Position numbers and translations under genes: made by a program
In this document: positions 1 through 8,376 of the stretch, piece by piece
Numbering within the stretch: the first letter of the stretch is position 1
Layout: each line of letters begins with the position of its first letter
The notes under the pieces: generated by a model
Seen by the model: only the letters and a program-made list of their open reading frames with translations
Told to the model about the DNA's origin: nothing
Databases searched by the model: none
Source: Actinoallomurus sp963850195
GTDB taxonomy: Bacteria; Actinomycetota; Actinomycetes; Streptosporangiales; Streptosporangiaceae
NCBI GenBank assembly: GCA_963850195.1
Contig: CAWKKD010000005.1
Location: forward strand, 1,798,001-1,862,000
Reading direction: 5' to 3'
DNA length: 64,000 nt

Positions 1-35
1 GCCGTGCCCCGGCGGGTGACCCGCCGGGGCACGGC
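1..35 (-). terminator. Hairpin terminator after etfA
   Basis: A perfect 16-bp stem (1-16 with 20-35) closes on a 3-nt loop (TGA). It begins 6 nt beyond the etfA stop codon on the minus strand, so it is the likely transcription terminator of etfBA. No T-tract can be seen because the window ends here. Confidence 0.75.
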
Positions 36-40
36 CATGC

Positions 41-991
41 TCACTTGCGCTTGGTGATCTCTTCGGTCAGCGCCGGAGCGACCTGGAAGAGGTCGCCCAC
101 GACGCCGTAGTCGACCAGCTCGAAGATCGGCGCCTCGGAGTCCTTGTTGATGGCGATGATCGTCTTCGAGGTCTGCATACCGGCCCGGTGTTGGATGGCA
201 CCGGAGATGCCGACCGCGATGTAGAGCTGCGGCGACACCGTCTTGCCGGTCTGACCGACCTGGAAGGTGTGCGGGTACCAGCCGGCGTCGGTGGCGGCAC
301 GCGAGGCGCCGACCGCCGCGCCGAGCGAGTCGGCGAGCCCTTCAATGATCTTGAAGTTGTCGGCACCGCCGACGCCACGGCCACCGGAGACCACGATCGC
401 GGCCTCGGTGAGCTCGGGCCGCTCGCCCTTCTCCTGCACGACCTTCTCCACCACGCGCGCACCCTTGGCGGCGTCGGACAGGGTCACCGACACCTGCTCC
501 TCCTCCGGCGTGGAGGGGGATGCCTCGGGGGCGGTCGAGTTGGGCCGCACGGCGATGATCGGCGTGCCCTTCGACACCTTGGCGTGCGACACGATCGCAC
601 CACCGAAGATCGAGTGCTCGGCGACCAGCCCGTCGGCGAGACCGACCACGTCGGTGAGCACACCGGACTCGGTCTTGACCGCGAGACGGCCCGCGATCTC
701 CTTGCCCTCGGCGGTCGCGGGCAGCAGTACCGCGGCCGGCGACTTGTCGGCGACGAGCTGGGCCAGCAGCTCCGCCTTCGGCGCCACGACGTAGGAGCCC
801 AGCTCCTCGTCGGCGGCGACGTACACCTTGGCCGCGCCGTACTCGGCCAGCTTGTCCTTGGCACCTTCGTAGCCGGGACCGATCCAGACCGCCGCGGCGT
901 CACCGTGGCGGCGGGCCAGCGTCAGCAGCTCGAAGGTGACCTTCTTGACCTCCCCGTCGATGTGGTCGACGAGGACGAGAACCTCAGTCAT
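41..991 (-). CDS. etfA: Electron transfer flavoprotein alpha subunit
   Basis: 316 residues, the normal length for EtfA. The protein takes electrons from acyl-CoA dehydrogenases and related flavoenzymes in the cytoplasm and passes them to the respiratory chain via ETF:quinone oxidoreductase. The C-terminal FAD-binding domain is intact: the ETF-alpha signature runs LYIAVGISGAIQH followed by INKDSEAPIF near residues 255-290. The N-terminal Rossmann-like domain (MTEVLVLVDHIDGEVKK) is also intact. It lies 11 nt downstream of etfB on the same strand, so the two are one operon. This ETF could serve the acyl-CoA dehydrogenases encoded at 12.7-14.5 kb, but that link is inference. Confidence 0.97.
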   Translation of the reverse strand: MTEVLVLVDHIDGEVKKVTFELLTLARRHGDAAAVWIGPGYEGAKDKLAEYGAAKVYVAADEELGSYVVAPKAELLAQLVADKSPAAVLLPATAEGKEIAGRLAVKTESGVLTDVVGLADGLVAEHSIFGGAIVSHAKVSKGTPIIAVRPNSTAPEASPSTPEEEQVSVTLSDAAKGARVVEKVVQEKGERPELTEAAIVVSGGRGVGGADNFKIIEGLADSLGAAVGASRAATDAGWYPHTFQVGQTGKTVSPQLYIAVGISGAIQHRAGMQTSKTIIAINKDSEAPIFELVDYGVVGDLFQVAPALTEEITKRK

Positions 992-1002
992 TTCCCCGCC
1001 TC

Positions 1003-1782
1003 TCAGATGAACTTCTTCGATGCGAGGAACTCGGCGACCTTCGCGCCGCCGTCACCCTCGTCCTTGACGATCTGGCCCTGCTCGCGCGGCGGCGCGTCGG
1101 CGAAGTCGACGACCTCGGTGGAGGCCCCGCCGAGGCCCACCTTGGCGGCGTCGATCTCGGCGTCGGCGACGGCGAGCTTCTCGACCGGCTTCTTCTTCGC
1201 GGCCATGATCCCCTTGAACGAGGGGTAGCGCGGCTCGTTGATCTTCTCGACGACGCTCACGACCGCGGGCAGGTCCGCCTCGACCCGGTCGAAGCCGTAG
1301 TCCGTCAGGCGCTGTGCCTTCAGCGACGAACCATCGATCTCGACCTTGTTGGCGAGCGTCACCTGAGGCACGCCGAGACGCTCGGACAGCATCGCGGCGA
1401 GCACGCCGGTACGGGCGTCGGTGGACTCCGAGCCCAGGATGACCAGGTCGAACCCGATCTTCTTGAGCACCTGGGCGAGCGCGTACGACGTCGACAGGCC
1501 GTCGGAACCGTGCAGCGCGTCGTCCATCAGGTGCACCGCCTTGTCGGCACCCATGGCCAGGGCCTTGCGAATCGAGTCGGAGGCCTTGTCGGGACCCATG
1601 GTGAGGACCGTCACCTCACCGCCGTGGGCCTCCTTGATCGTCAGCGCCTCCTCGACCGCGTACTCGTCGAGTTCGTTGATGACCCCGTCGGCAGCCTCAC
1701 GATCGAGGGTCTTGTCGTCGGACTTGAGCTTGCGTTCGGTCGCCGTGTCGGGGACCTGCTTCACGCAGACGACGATGTTCAT
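1003..1782 (-). CDS. etfB: Electron transfer flavoprotein beta subunit
   Basis: 259 residues when started at the ATG giving MNIVVCVKQVPD, the conserved EtfB N-terminus. The open frame continues 46 codons further upstream, but that part is not EtfB-like. A GGAGGG-type ribosome binding site sits just upstream of the chosen ATG. EtfB binds AMP and forms the heterodimer with EtfA. The adenine-nucleotide region (VTVLTMGPDKASDSIRKALAMGAD) and the C-terminal part ending in EFLASKKFI are present. First gene of the etfBA operon. Confidence 0.96.
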   Translation of the reverse strand: MNIVVCVKQVPDTATERKLKSDDKTLDREAADGVINELDEYAVEEALTIKEAHGGEVTVLTMGPDKASDSIRKALAMGADKAVHLMDDALHGSDGLSTSYALAQVLKKIGFDLVILGSESTDARTGVLAAMLSERLGVPQVTLANKVEIDGSSLKAQRLTDYGFDRVEADLPAVVSVVEKINEPRYPSFKGIMAAKKKPVEKLAVADAEIDAAKVGLGGASTEVVDFADAPPREQGQIVKDEGDGGAKVAEFLASKKFI

Positions 1783-2077
1783 TCCGTGTCCGCCCTCCCT
1801 GCACACTCCATTTACGCGCGCCTCCGGCACGACAGGCGCCGCCCGGTCGGGCCGGCGCGGGATGATGCGTTCGCACCATAAGCCTGCCAAAGTCCCGAGA
1901 CCCATTCGGCTCCGGGGCACCGGCAGGCGTACGGCCCGATGTTACCCGTCGGTAGCCAGGGCGCAAACCAGGGCATCACCTGATCAGCCCTTGATCGCGC
2001 CCGAGACTGAGAGCCCGCGCGGAATGGGCGTCGGATCAGGGAGCGGTGCGAGCCCGGCAGGCCATTCCGCGCAGGCT
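1783..2077. other. Intergenic region upstream of etfBA
   Basis: 295 bp between the etfB start and the end of the first kinase gene, both minus-strand. It should hold the etfBA promoter. I could not pick convincing -35/-10 boxes. The left end of the kinase terminator hairpin (2010-2079) occupies its distal part. Confidence 0.4.
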
Positions 2078-2079
2078 CT
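2010..2079 (-). terminator. Long hairpin overlapping the first kinase stop codon
   Basis: Arms 2010-2029 and 2061-2079 are complementary over about 18 bp (AGAGCC-CGCGGAATGG against CCATTCCGCG-GGCTCT) with one internal mismatch and a 31-nt loop. The right arm covers the kinase stop codon at 2078-2080. It sits where termination of the kinase array is expected. There is no clear U-tract. Confidence 0.55.
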
Positions 2080-3520
2080 ACGACAGGACGAGCGGCCACC
2101 ACGCCGGGTACGGCACCCCCGCGATCGCCCCTGCCAGCAGGGCCGCGGCGACCATCCAGACGGCCAGGCGCGCAGCGCGGTACTCGGACGCGTACCAGGC
2201 GCGCACCAGCACCGCTGTGAGAGCCAGCACACCGAACGGCAGCGCCAGGGCACGCGCGTGCGGATGGACGAACCACCACGTGGCGGTGAGGACGCCCGCG
2301 TACCCCGCGACCAGGGCGAGGAGGAGAACGGTGAGCCGCAGCGCCGTACGCAGCGGCACCGTGACCACCGCGGCGAGAGCCGCGCCGGCACGCGATCGGC
2401 CACCGTGCGCGGCCGACGCGCGCCGCCAGGCCCCCGCCATCGCGTCCCAGGTGTACGCGGCGGCGCAGCCCGACAGCGTCACGACGACCGCGATGACCGG
2501 AAGCACGTAACAGGCGACCGGGACCGCCATCGCCACGCAGGCGCGCAGGAGGACGAGCAGGCCGGGGCCCGGCGGCGGGTCGCACGCGGGCTCCTCGGGC
2601 ACGTCCTCGTACGGCTCCTCGAACTCCTCCTCGATCTCCTCCACCGGGTCGGGCTCCGGCTCCGCGCGCGGAGCCGGGCGCGGGGGCACCGGGGCGGGCC
2701 CGCGGGGCGGCGCCGCCGAACGCCGGCGTGCGTGGGCGGTGGCGAGTTCCTCCAGGACGTCGACACTGTCGGGGCGGTCCTCGGGCTCGACGGCCAGGGC
2801 CGCCTCCACGATGGGCAGCAGATCGCCGGGCACCCCGGTCAGCTCGAACCGGCCGCGCAGGACGCGTGAGAAGACCGCCTGGGCCGGCCCTGACCCGAAC
2901 GGCGACCGGCCGGTCGCCGAGAAGGCCACGGTCGCGCCCCAGGAGAAGACGTCCGCGGCGGGCGTGGCCCGGCCGCCGTCCAGGATCTCCGGCGCCAGGT
3001 AGCCCGGCGTGCCGATGACGGCGCCGGTACGGGTCAGGCGCGTCGAGTCCAGGACGTGCGCCAGCCCGAAGTCGATCACGACCGGGTTCTCCTCGACCAT
3101 GACCACGTTCGCGGGCTTGAGGTCGCGGTGCACGATGCCGGCCTCGTGGATCGCGTACAGGGCGCGAGCGAGGCCTCGGCTGGTCCTCCGCAGCGCGCCG
3201 CCGCGCAGCGGCCCGCCGGCCCGGACCTTCGTGTGGAGCGAGCGGCCCTGGACGTAGCGGGTGACGATGTAGGGCCGCTTCGCGGTGAAGTCGGCGTCGA
3301 TGACCTCGGCGACGTACGGGCTGTGGACCCGCCGCATCGTGGCGACCTCGCGCCCGAGGCGCCGGCGTGCCACCTCGTCGCGCGCGACCGCCGGGTGCAG
3401 GACCTTGACCGCGACCGTACGGCCGTCGTCGTCGAGGGCGAGGTGCACTTCGCCCATGCCGCCAACGCCGATCTCCTCCAGGAGTCGGTAAGGGCCGGCG
3501 CAGTCACGAAGGGAGGTCAT
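2078..3520 (-). CDS. Membrane-anchored Ser/Thr protein kinase (array member 1)
   Basis: 480 residues from the ATG at 3520 (an in-frame ATG at 3550 adds ten residues; neither has a strong ribosome binding site). The Hanks-type kinase domain covers roughly residues 10-260: Gly loop GVGGMGEV, catalytic Lys39 in VAVKVL, HRDLKPANV, DFGLAHVLDS and the GTPGYLAPE activation/P+1 region. A Pro/Glu-rich linker follows, with an acidic EEIEEEFEEPYEDVPEEP stretch, then four to five hydrophobic segments in place of PASTA repeats. The membrane domain resembles those of the kinases at 4311-5825 and 5856-7493 and the stand-alone protein at 3582-4238. Last gene of the array. Substrate unknown. Confidence 0.92.
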   Translation of the reverse strand: MTSLRDCAGPYRLLEEIGVGGMGEVHLALDDDGRTVAVKVLHPAVARDEVARRRLGREVATMRRVHSPYVAEVIDADFTAKRPYIVTRYVQGRSLHTKVRAGGPLRGGALRRTSRGLARALYAIHEAGIVHRDLKPANVVMVEENPVVIDFGLAHVLDSTRLTRTGAVIGTPGYLAPEILDGGRATPAADVFSWGATVAFSATGRSPFGSGPAQAVFSRVLRGRFELTGVPGDLLPIVEAALAVEPEDRPDSVDVLEELATAHARRRSAAPPRGPAPVPPRPAPRAEPEPDPVEEIEEEFEEPYEDVPEEPACDPPPGPGLLVLLRACVAMAVPVACYVLPVIAVVVTLSGCAAAYTWDAMAGAWRRASAAHGGRSRAGAALAAVVTVPLRTALRLTVLLLALVAGYAGVLTATWWFVHPHARALALPFGVLALTAVLVRAWYASEYRAARLAVWMVAAALLAGAIAGVPYPAWWPLVLS

Positions 3521-3581
3521 GGGATTTCCGCGATAGACGGCTTGCCGCATGATCGTAGGACGCGCACCGGGTTGACCCGGA

Positions 3582-4238
3582 CTATGACACGCGGTGCCGC
3601 ACGGAGTGCTGGAAGTCGAACAGCTCCTGGGTGATGGAGTTCTTCAGCTCGTACATCGGGGAGAACGTCGGACGCAGCACGATCGCGCCGGCCATCGTGG
3701 CGAGCGCCAGCACGCACAGGACCAGCCCGATCACCGCGATGCTGCGCGGCTCGTGCGCCAGCGCCGTGAACACCCGGATGAGATGGCGGCGCGGCGCGCG
3801 CACGCCCGGCGCGGCCAGGATCACGTACGCCCCCGTTCCGGCGCCCCACGCGGCGCCCACCAGCGGGTGGACCTCGATGTTCACGGCGGCCGCCGCCATG
3901 GCGGCGAACGGGATCGCGACGGCGGGCACCACCGCGAAGGGCAGGCTGACGAGCGTGCCGGCCGTACCGCGCAGGAGGTCGAGCGGCGCGGTCAGCGGAC
4001 CGGCGAGGGCGCGCAGCAGCCCGGAGCCGTGACGGCGCGAGTGGACGTCGCCCGCGCGCAGGTAGGACGCGCCGGCGATGGCGAGGACGAGCCCGGCGAA
4101 CGGCACGATGACCGTGAACGTGGCGACCATCGCGACGACCAGATAGGCGAAGAGCCGCGACCACCCCTCGACGACGGCGTCGGCGGTGGATGCGTCCGCC
4201 CGATGCTGCGCGGCGGCGTGTGTGTCGTCCGGCGTCAT
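3582..4238 (-). CDS. Stand-alone membrane domain related to neighbouring kinases
   Basis: 218 residues with about five transmembrane segments and no kinase domain. It aligns with the C-terminal half of the kinase at 4311-5825: both have a YLRAGD motif after the second hydrophobic segment and a (A/G)PGV-APRR motif before the last helices. It therefore looks like a kinase membrane domain without the kinase, arising either by loss of the catalytic half or as a dedicated partner. It lies between two kinase genes on the same strand with short gaps (61 and 72 nt). The complementary case, a kinase without a membrane domain, is at 7530-8336. Confidence 0.85.
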   Translation of the reverse strand: MTPDDTHAAAQHRADASTADAVVEGWSRLFAYLVVAMVATFTVIVPFAGLVLAIAGASYLRAGDVHSRRHGSGLLRALAGPLTAPLDLLRGTAGTLVSLPFAVVPAVAIPFAAMAAAAVNIEVHPLVGAAWGAGTGAYVILAAPGVRAPRRHLIRVFTALAHEPRSIAVIGLVLCVLALATMAGAIVLRPTFSPMYELKNSITQELFDFQHSVRHRVS

Positions 4239-4310
4239 GGGAACGGAACCCTACCCGCGACCGCGCTCCTCCCGCGTGAGGCGCGAGCGCGCGCGGAGAG
4301 GGCGTGGGGC

Positions 4311-5825
4311 TCAGCGGTGGCGGGCGAGGTCCCACAGGGTGTGGGCCAGCGCGCCGATGCGGTGGTAGGGCAGCGACAGCGGCCACCAGTGTGGTTCGGC
4401 GATCCAGAGCTGGCGGCAGGCGACCGCGGCTACGAGGGCGAGAGCCACTCCGGCCAGGGCCGTCGTGGTCCGGCCGCGTGCCAGTGCCGACAGCAGGCGC
4501 ACCGTCTGGCGCCTCGGCGCCATCACTCCGGGGCCGGCCAGCATGACGTAGCCGAACGCGATCACGCTCATCTCTGCGACCGAGCCGGGCGCGTCGCGAC
4601 CGCCGGCCAAAAAGGCCGCGCCGCCGAGGAGGGCCGCCGCCACGGCCGCGTACAGCGCGCACGGCACGAACAGCAGCGCGGACCACGTCAGGCCGCCGGC
4701 CGTGCGGACCGGCGCGATCAGCAGGTCGCGCAGGCCGCGGACCTGGAAGCGCCGCGAGCGTACGGCGAAGTCGCCCGCGCGCAGGTAGCCGGCCGCGGCG
4801 AGCGTCCCGGCGACGCCGAGAAGGGGGTACAGCGCGGAGGCGAGGGCGGCGGCGACGATCGCCACGTACGCGACCAGCTTGTAGGTGCGGAGCGACACGC
4901 GGCGGCGCGGCGGTACGCCGATGGAGGCCGGCACGACCGGCGGTCGCGGCGTCCGCTCAGGCGGCGCGTCCGGGACGGTCAGCGGGTCCGGGGAGGTGTG
5001 CACGGCCGTGACCGGCGCGCCGATGTCGGCGGCGCGCACGCGTACGGCGAGCTCGGCGGCCGTCGGGCGCAGCTCCGGGTCGCGCTCGAGCGCGGTCCGC
5101 AGGAACGGCTCGAGCCGCGTGGGTACGCCTACGAGGTCGGGGTCGCCGGCGATGATCCTGGACAGGACCGCCTCCAGCGAGCCGCTGCCGTACGGCGACC
5201 GGCCGATCGCCGCGTACGTCACCGTGGCCGCCCAGCCGTAGACGTCCAGCGCCGGGCCCGGGCGCCCGCCGTCGATCAGCTCGGGACCCATGTAGCCGGG
5301 CGTGCCAACGACCATCCCGGTCCGGGTGAGGCGCGTCGCGTCCACGGCGTGCGCGATGCCGAAGTCGATCACCACGGGGGCGCCGCCGACGAGCATGACG
5401 TTGTTCGGCTTCAGGTCGCGGTGCACGATGCCGGCCTCGTGGATCGCGGTCAGCGCGTCGGCCAGGCCCACGGCGACGCGTGCCAGCGGGCCGCCGGTGA
5501 GCGGGCCCTCGGCGCGTACGGCGTCGTCGAGCGGCATGCCGTCGATGAACCGCGTGACGATGTAGGGACGTTCGGCCAGGACGTCGGCGTCGAGCACCTC
5601 GGCGACGTACGGGCTGCGGATCCGCCGCATGGTGTCGACCTCGCGCGCCAGCCGGCTGCGGAAGGCGTCGTCCTTGGCGAACTCCGGCCGTACGAGCTTG
5701 ACCGCGACGTCGCGGCCCTCGTCGTCGACCGCCCGGTGTACGACGCCCATGCCGCCCTCACCGAGCAGCGCGACCAGGCGGTACGGCCCGACTCGCTCGT
5801 CCGCGGCGCCTTCCACTGACGTCAT
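4311..5825 (-). CDS. Membrane-anchored Ser/Thr protein kinase (array member 2)
   Basis: 504 residues. The kinase domain covers about 12-275: GEGGMGVVHRAV glycine loop, VAVKLV with the ATP-contacting Lys, HRDLKPNNVML catalytic loop, DFGIAHAVDATRLTRTG with threonines placed for autophosphorylation, then GTPGYMGPE where the usual APE is GPE. A Pro-rich linker (residues 295-325) leads to five to six transmembrane segments carrying the YLRAGD and GPGVMAPRR motifs shared with the protein at 3582-4238. No PASTA or other extracellular sensor domain. Loop regions of the membrane domain may be the sensing part, which is inference. Confidence 0.92.
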   Translation of the reverse strand: MTSVEGAADERVGPYRLVALLGEGGMGVVHRAVDDEGRDVAVKLVRPEFAKDDAFRSRLAREVDTMRRIRSPYVAEVLDADVLAERPYIVTRFIDGMPLDDAVRAEGPLTGGPLARVAVGLADALTAIHEAGIVHRDLKPNNVMLVGGAPVVIDFGIAHAVDATRLTRTGMVVGTPGYMGPELIDGGRPGPALDVYGWAATVTYAAIGRSPYGSGSLEAVLSRIIAGDPDLVGVPTRLEPFLRTALERDPELRPTAAELAVRVRAADIGAPVTAVHTSPDPLTVPDAPPERTPRPPVVPASIGVPPRRRVSLRTYKLVAYVAIVAAALASALYPLLGVAGTLAAAGYLRAGDFAVRSRRFQVRGLRDLLIAPVRTAGGLTWSALLFVPCALYAAVAAALLGGAAFLAGGRDAPGSVAEMSVIAFGYVMLAGPGVMAPRRQTVRLLSALARGRTTTALAGVALALVAAVACRQLWIAEPHWWPLSLPYHRIGALAHTLWDLARHR

Positions 5826-5855
5826 CGGGTTCTCTTCTTCGGGTCGGGCGCGGGC

Positions 5856-7493
5856 TCAGCCGCGTTGGAGGTCGTGAAGGCCGTGCCGTAGCTGGGCCAG
5901 ATGGTGGTTGAACTGCGGGAAGTCGAACGGCCGCAGGTCGGGCGCCTGGCTCAGCCCGAACGACACGAGGATGAACGCGAGGAACCCGACGACGGCCACG
6001 ATGACCAGCGCCCGGTCGCGTTGCGGTGCGAGGCCGCCCCACATACGGGCGAGCTGACGGCGCGAGGGCTCGCTGCCCGGGCCGAGGCACTGCACGAGGA
6101 TGAACGCGGCGACGCTGAGCGACAGCGCCCGCGCGATGGTCATCTGGCTCTTCGACGCCATCGCGATGACCAGCACGACCAGGCCGGCCATCCCGCCGAG
6201 CGGGCTGAACAACAGCATGGTCAGCCCGGACCGTACGACCGAGAACGGCGACCTGAAGATCACTCCGACCACGTCGGAGGGCCGAGGACCGCGTCGGGTG
6301 CGCTTGGCGGTCAGGGACCGGTGCGCCCGGTCGGCGGTGCGCAGCATCAGCAGGGCGAGCAGTACGAGGATCAGTGCGATCGAGGGCAGCATCAGGTCCA
6401 GCCCGATCGCGCCCGCGAGGAGTAGCCCGCTGAGCAGGCGGTAGAGGCCGAATGGCTTCGGGCCCTCGGGCTTGGGCGGCTTCTCCGGGCGCTGTACGGG
6501 CGGCGCGGTCGGCGGCCCGTACGGCGACGGGGCGTACTGCTGCGGAGGCGGCGCCGGCGGGAGCTGCCCGCGGTAGTCGCGCGGGCTCGCCATCGGCGGC
6601 GCGGCGACGGCCGTGAGCGGCCGGGTGTGCGGCGCGGCCGAGGGCGGGTCGATGCGAGTGCTGTTGACGTCGATGCGCGAGGTCAGCCCGGCGAGCGCCT
6701 GCGCGGTCGGGCGTTCGGCCGGGTTGCGCGACATCGCGGCGCGCACCAGCGGCAACAGGAACTCCGGGACGCCCTCCAGGTCCGGCCGCCCCTCCATGAT
6801 CTTGTAGAAGATCGACTCGAAGGTGCCGGCGCCGAAGGGCGCACGGCCGGTGGCGGCGAAGGCCACCGTGCTGGCCCAGGAGTGCACGTCGGCGGGCGCG
6901 CCGGCGTCCTCACCCTCGATGATCTCCGGCGCGAGGTAGCCGGGCGTGCCGATGACCAGGCCGGTCGCCGTCAGGCGCGTCGCGTCGACGCCCTGGGCGA
7001 TGCCGAAGTCGATGACCACCGGTTCGCCGTTGTCGAGGAACATGACGTTGCCGGGCTTGAGGTCGCGATGGATGATCCCGGAGGCGTGGATGGACGAGAG
7101 CGCGCTCGCCAGCCCGGTCGCGAGCCGCTGCAGCGCCTCGCCGCGTACCGGCCCGCGGTCGCGCACGGTCTGCTCGAGGGTGCGCCCCGGGACGAACTGC
7201 GTGACGACGTACGGCGGCTCGGCTGTGACGTCCGCGTCGATGATCTCCGCGACGTGCGGGCTGTGCACCCGCCGCATGGAGTCGACCTCACGTGCCAGCC
7301 TGCGCAGCGCCGTCTGGTCGGCCGCGACACCAGGCCGCAGCACCTTGATGGCGACCTGACGGCCCTGAGGATCGGCGGCGAGGTGCACGACGCCCATCCC
7401 GCCTTCGCCGATCTTCTCGAGCAGGCGGTATCGGCCGATATGTTCCCCGGACGTCTCTACCCCTCCCATAGGCCCGCCACGATACCCGGGCAT
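5856..7493 (-). CDS. Membrane-anchored Ser/Thr protein kinase (array member 3)
   Basis: 545 residues from the ATG at 7493, chosen because GAGGTGAC lies just upstream; an ATG at 7469 is the alternative. The kinase domain covers about 20-285: GEGGMGVVHLAA, VAIKVL, HRDLKPGNVMF, DFGIAQGVDATRLTATG, GTPGYLAPEII. A 60-residue Pro/Gln-rich linker follows, then a membrane domain with LMLRTADRAH and GPGSEPSRRQLARM at the places where the other array members have YLRAGD and GPGV-APRR. The motif order of the kinase and membrane parts matches array member 2, so duplication in place is the simplest origin. Confidence 0.92.
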   Translation of the reverse strand: MPGYRGGPMGGVETSGEHIGRYRLLEKIGEGGMGVVHLAADPQGRQVAIKVLRPGVAADQTALRRLAREVDSMRRVHSPHVAEIIDADVTAEPPYVVTQFVPGRTLEQTVRDRGPVRGEALQRLATGLASALSSIHASGIIHRDLKPGNVMFLDNGEPVVIDFGIAQGVDATRLTATGLVIGTPGYLAPEIIEGEDAGAPADVHSWASTVAFAATGRAPFGAGTFESIFYKIMEGRPDLEGVPEFLLPLVRAAMSRNPAERPTAQALAGLTSRIDVNSTRIDPPSAAPHTRPLTAVAAPPMASPRDYRGQLPPAPPPQQYAPSPYGPPTAPPVQRPEKPPKPEGPKPFGLYRLLSGLLLAGAIGLDLMLPSIALILVLLALLMLRTADRAHRSLTAKRTRRGPRPSDVVGVIFRSPFSVVRSGLTMLLFSPLGGMAGLVVLVIAMASKSQMTIARALSLSVAAFILVQCLGPGSEPSRRQLARMWGGLAPQRDRALVIVAVVGFLAFILVSFGLSQAPDLRPFDFPQFNHHLAQLRHGLHDLQRG

Positions 7494-7529
7494 GTCACCT
7501 CAAGCGGGCGCCAATCACGACAACGCCCC

Positions 7530-8336
7530 TCACGCCGGCATCGCCACGCACGCGGCGAGCCTGGCCGCCAGCCACGCGGCCGAGGGCCGTTCCGCGGGGT
7601 CCCTCCGCATCGCGTGCCGCAGCAGCGACAGCACCGGCTCGGGCGCTCCATCGAGGTCGGCCGCACCGCGCAGCACGCGGAAACAGACGCCGTGCAGCGA
7701 ACCCGTGCCGAACGGCGGACGGCCCGTCGCCGCGAAGGCGATGGTCGCCGCCCACGAGAACACGTCCGCTGCCTCGCTCGACGCGCTTCCGTCGATCAGT
7801 TCGGGTGCGACGTACCCCGGTGTGCCGGCCAGCATGCCGGGCTGGGTCGCGTGGGCGGCCTCCGCCTCCTGCGCGATGCCGAAGTCGATGATCTTCGGCG
7901 AGCCGCCGAGGACCATCACGTTGTTCGGCTTCAGGTCACGGTGCAACACGCCCGCGCCGTGGATCGCGGCGACGCCCTGCGCGAGCCGGCCCGCGAACGT
8001 GACCAGCGCGTCGCCGCGCATCGGGCCATATGTGGCCACGAGGTTCTTCAGCGGAACGCCGGGGACGTACTCGGTGACGATGTACGGCCGCTCGCCGAGC
8101 AGGCAGGCGTCGAACGCCTCGACGACGTACGGGCTGCGCACCCGTGCCATCGCGCGGGCCTCGCGCTGCAGCCGCCGGCGGATCTCCGGGTCCTGGGCCA
8201 GCTCGCTCCGCGGCTCCTTGACCGCGACGATCCGGCCGTACCGGTCCGAGGCACGGTGCACCACGGACGTGGCGCCCTCCCCGATCCGCTCCAGCGCATC
8301 GTAGGAGCCCAGTGGACGACCCCCCCGAACGTTCAT
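7530..8336 (-). CDS. Soluble Ser/Thr protein kinase (array member 4)
   Basis: 268 residues from the ATG giving MNVRGGRPLGSYDALERIG. The frame is open further upstream, but that part overlaps the divergent gene and is not kinase-like. It has only a kinase domain: GEGATSVVHRAS (no GGMG), VAVKEP with Lys, HRDLKPNNVMV, DFGIAQEAEAAHATQPG, GTPGYVAPELIDG. The chain stops at the end of the catalytic domain, with no linker or membrane segment. The activation loop differs from the DATRLT pattern of the other three. First gene of the array; it could act with the membrane-only protein at 3582-4238, which is speculative. Confidence 0.9.
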   Translation of the reverse strand: MNVRGGRPLGSYDALERIGEGATSVVHRASDRYGRIVAVKEPRSELAQDPEIRRRLQREARAMARVRSPYVVEAFDACLLGERPYIVTEYVPGVPLKNLVATYGPMRGDALVTFAGRLAQGVAAIHGAGVLHRDLKPNNVMVLGGSPKIIDFGIAQEAEAAHATQPGMLAGTPGYVAPELIDGSASSEAADVFSWAATIAFAATGRPPFGTGSLHGVCFRVLRGAADLDGAPEPVLSLLRHAMRRDPAERPSAAWLAARLAACVAMPA

Positions 8337-8376
8337 GACGGCTTCGACGCGGGTGCGGCGCGTGGGGTTCCGGGTA

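Noticed and set aside
3594..5819. 741-codon plus-strand open frame antisense to the kinases
   Set aside because: Arg/Gly/Ala-rich translation without domains, fully opposite real kinase genes; a typical shadow frame of GC-rich coding DNA.
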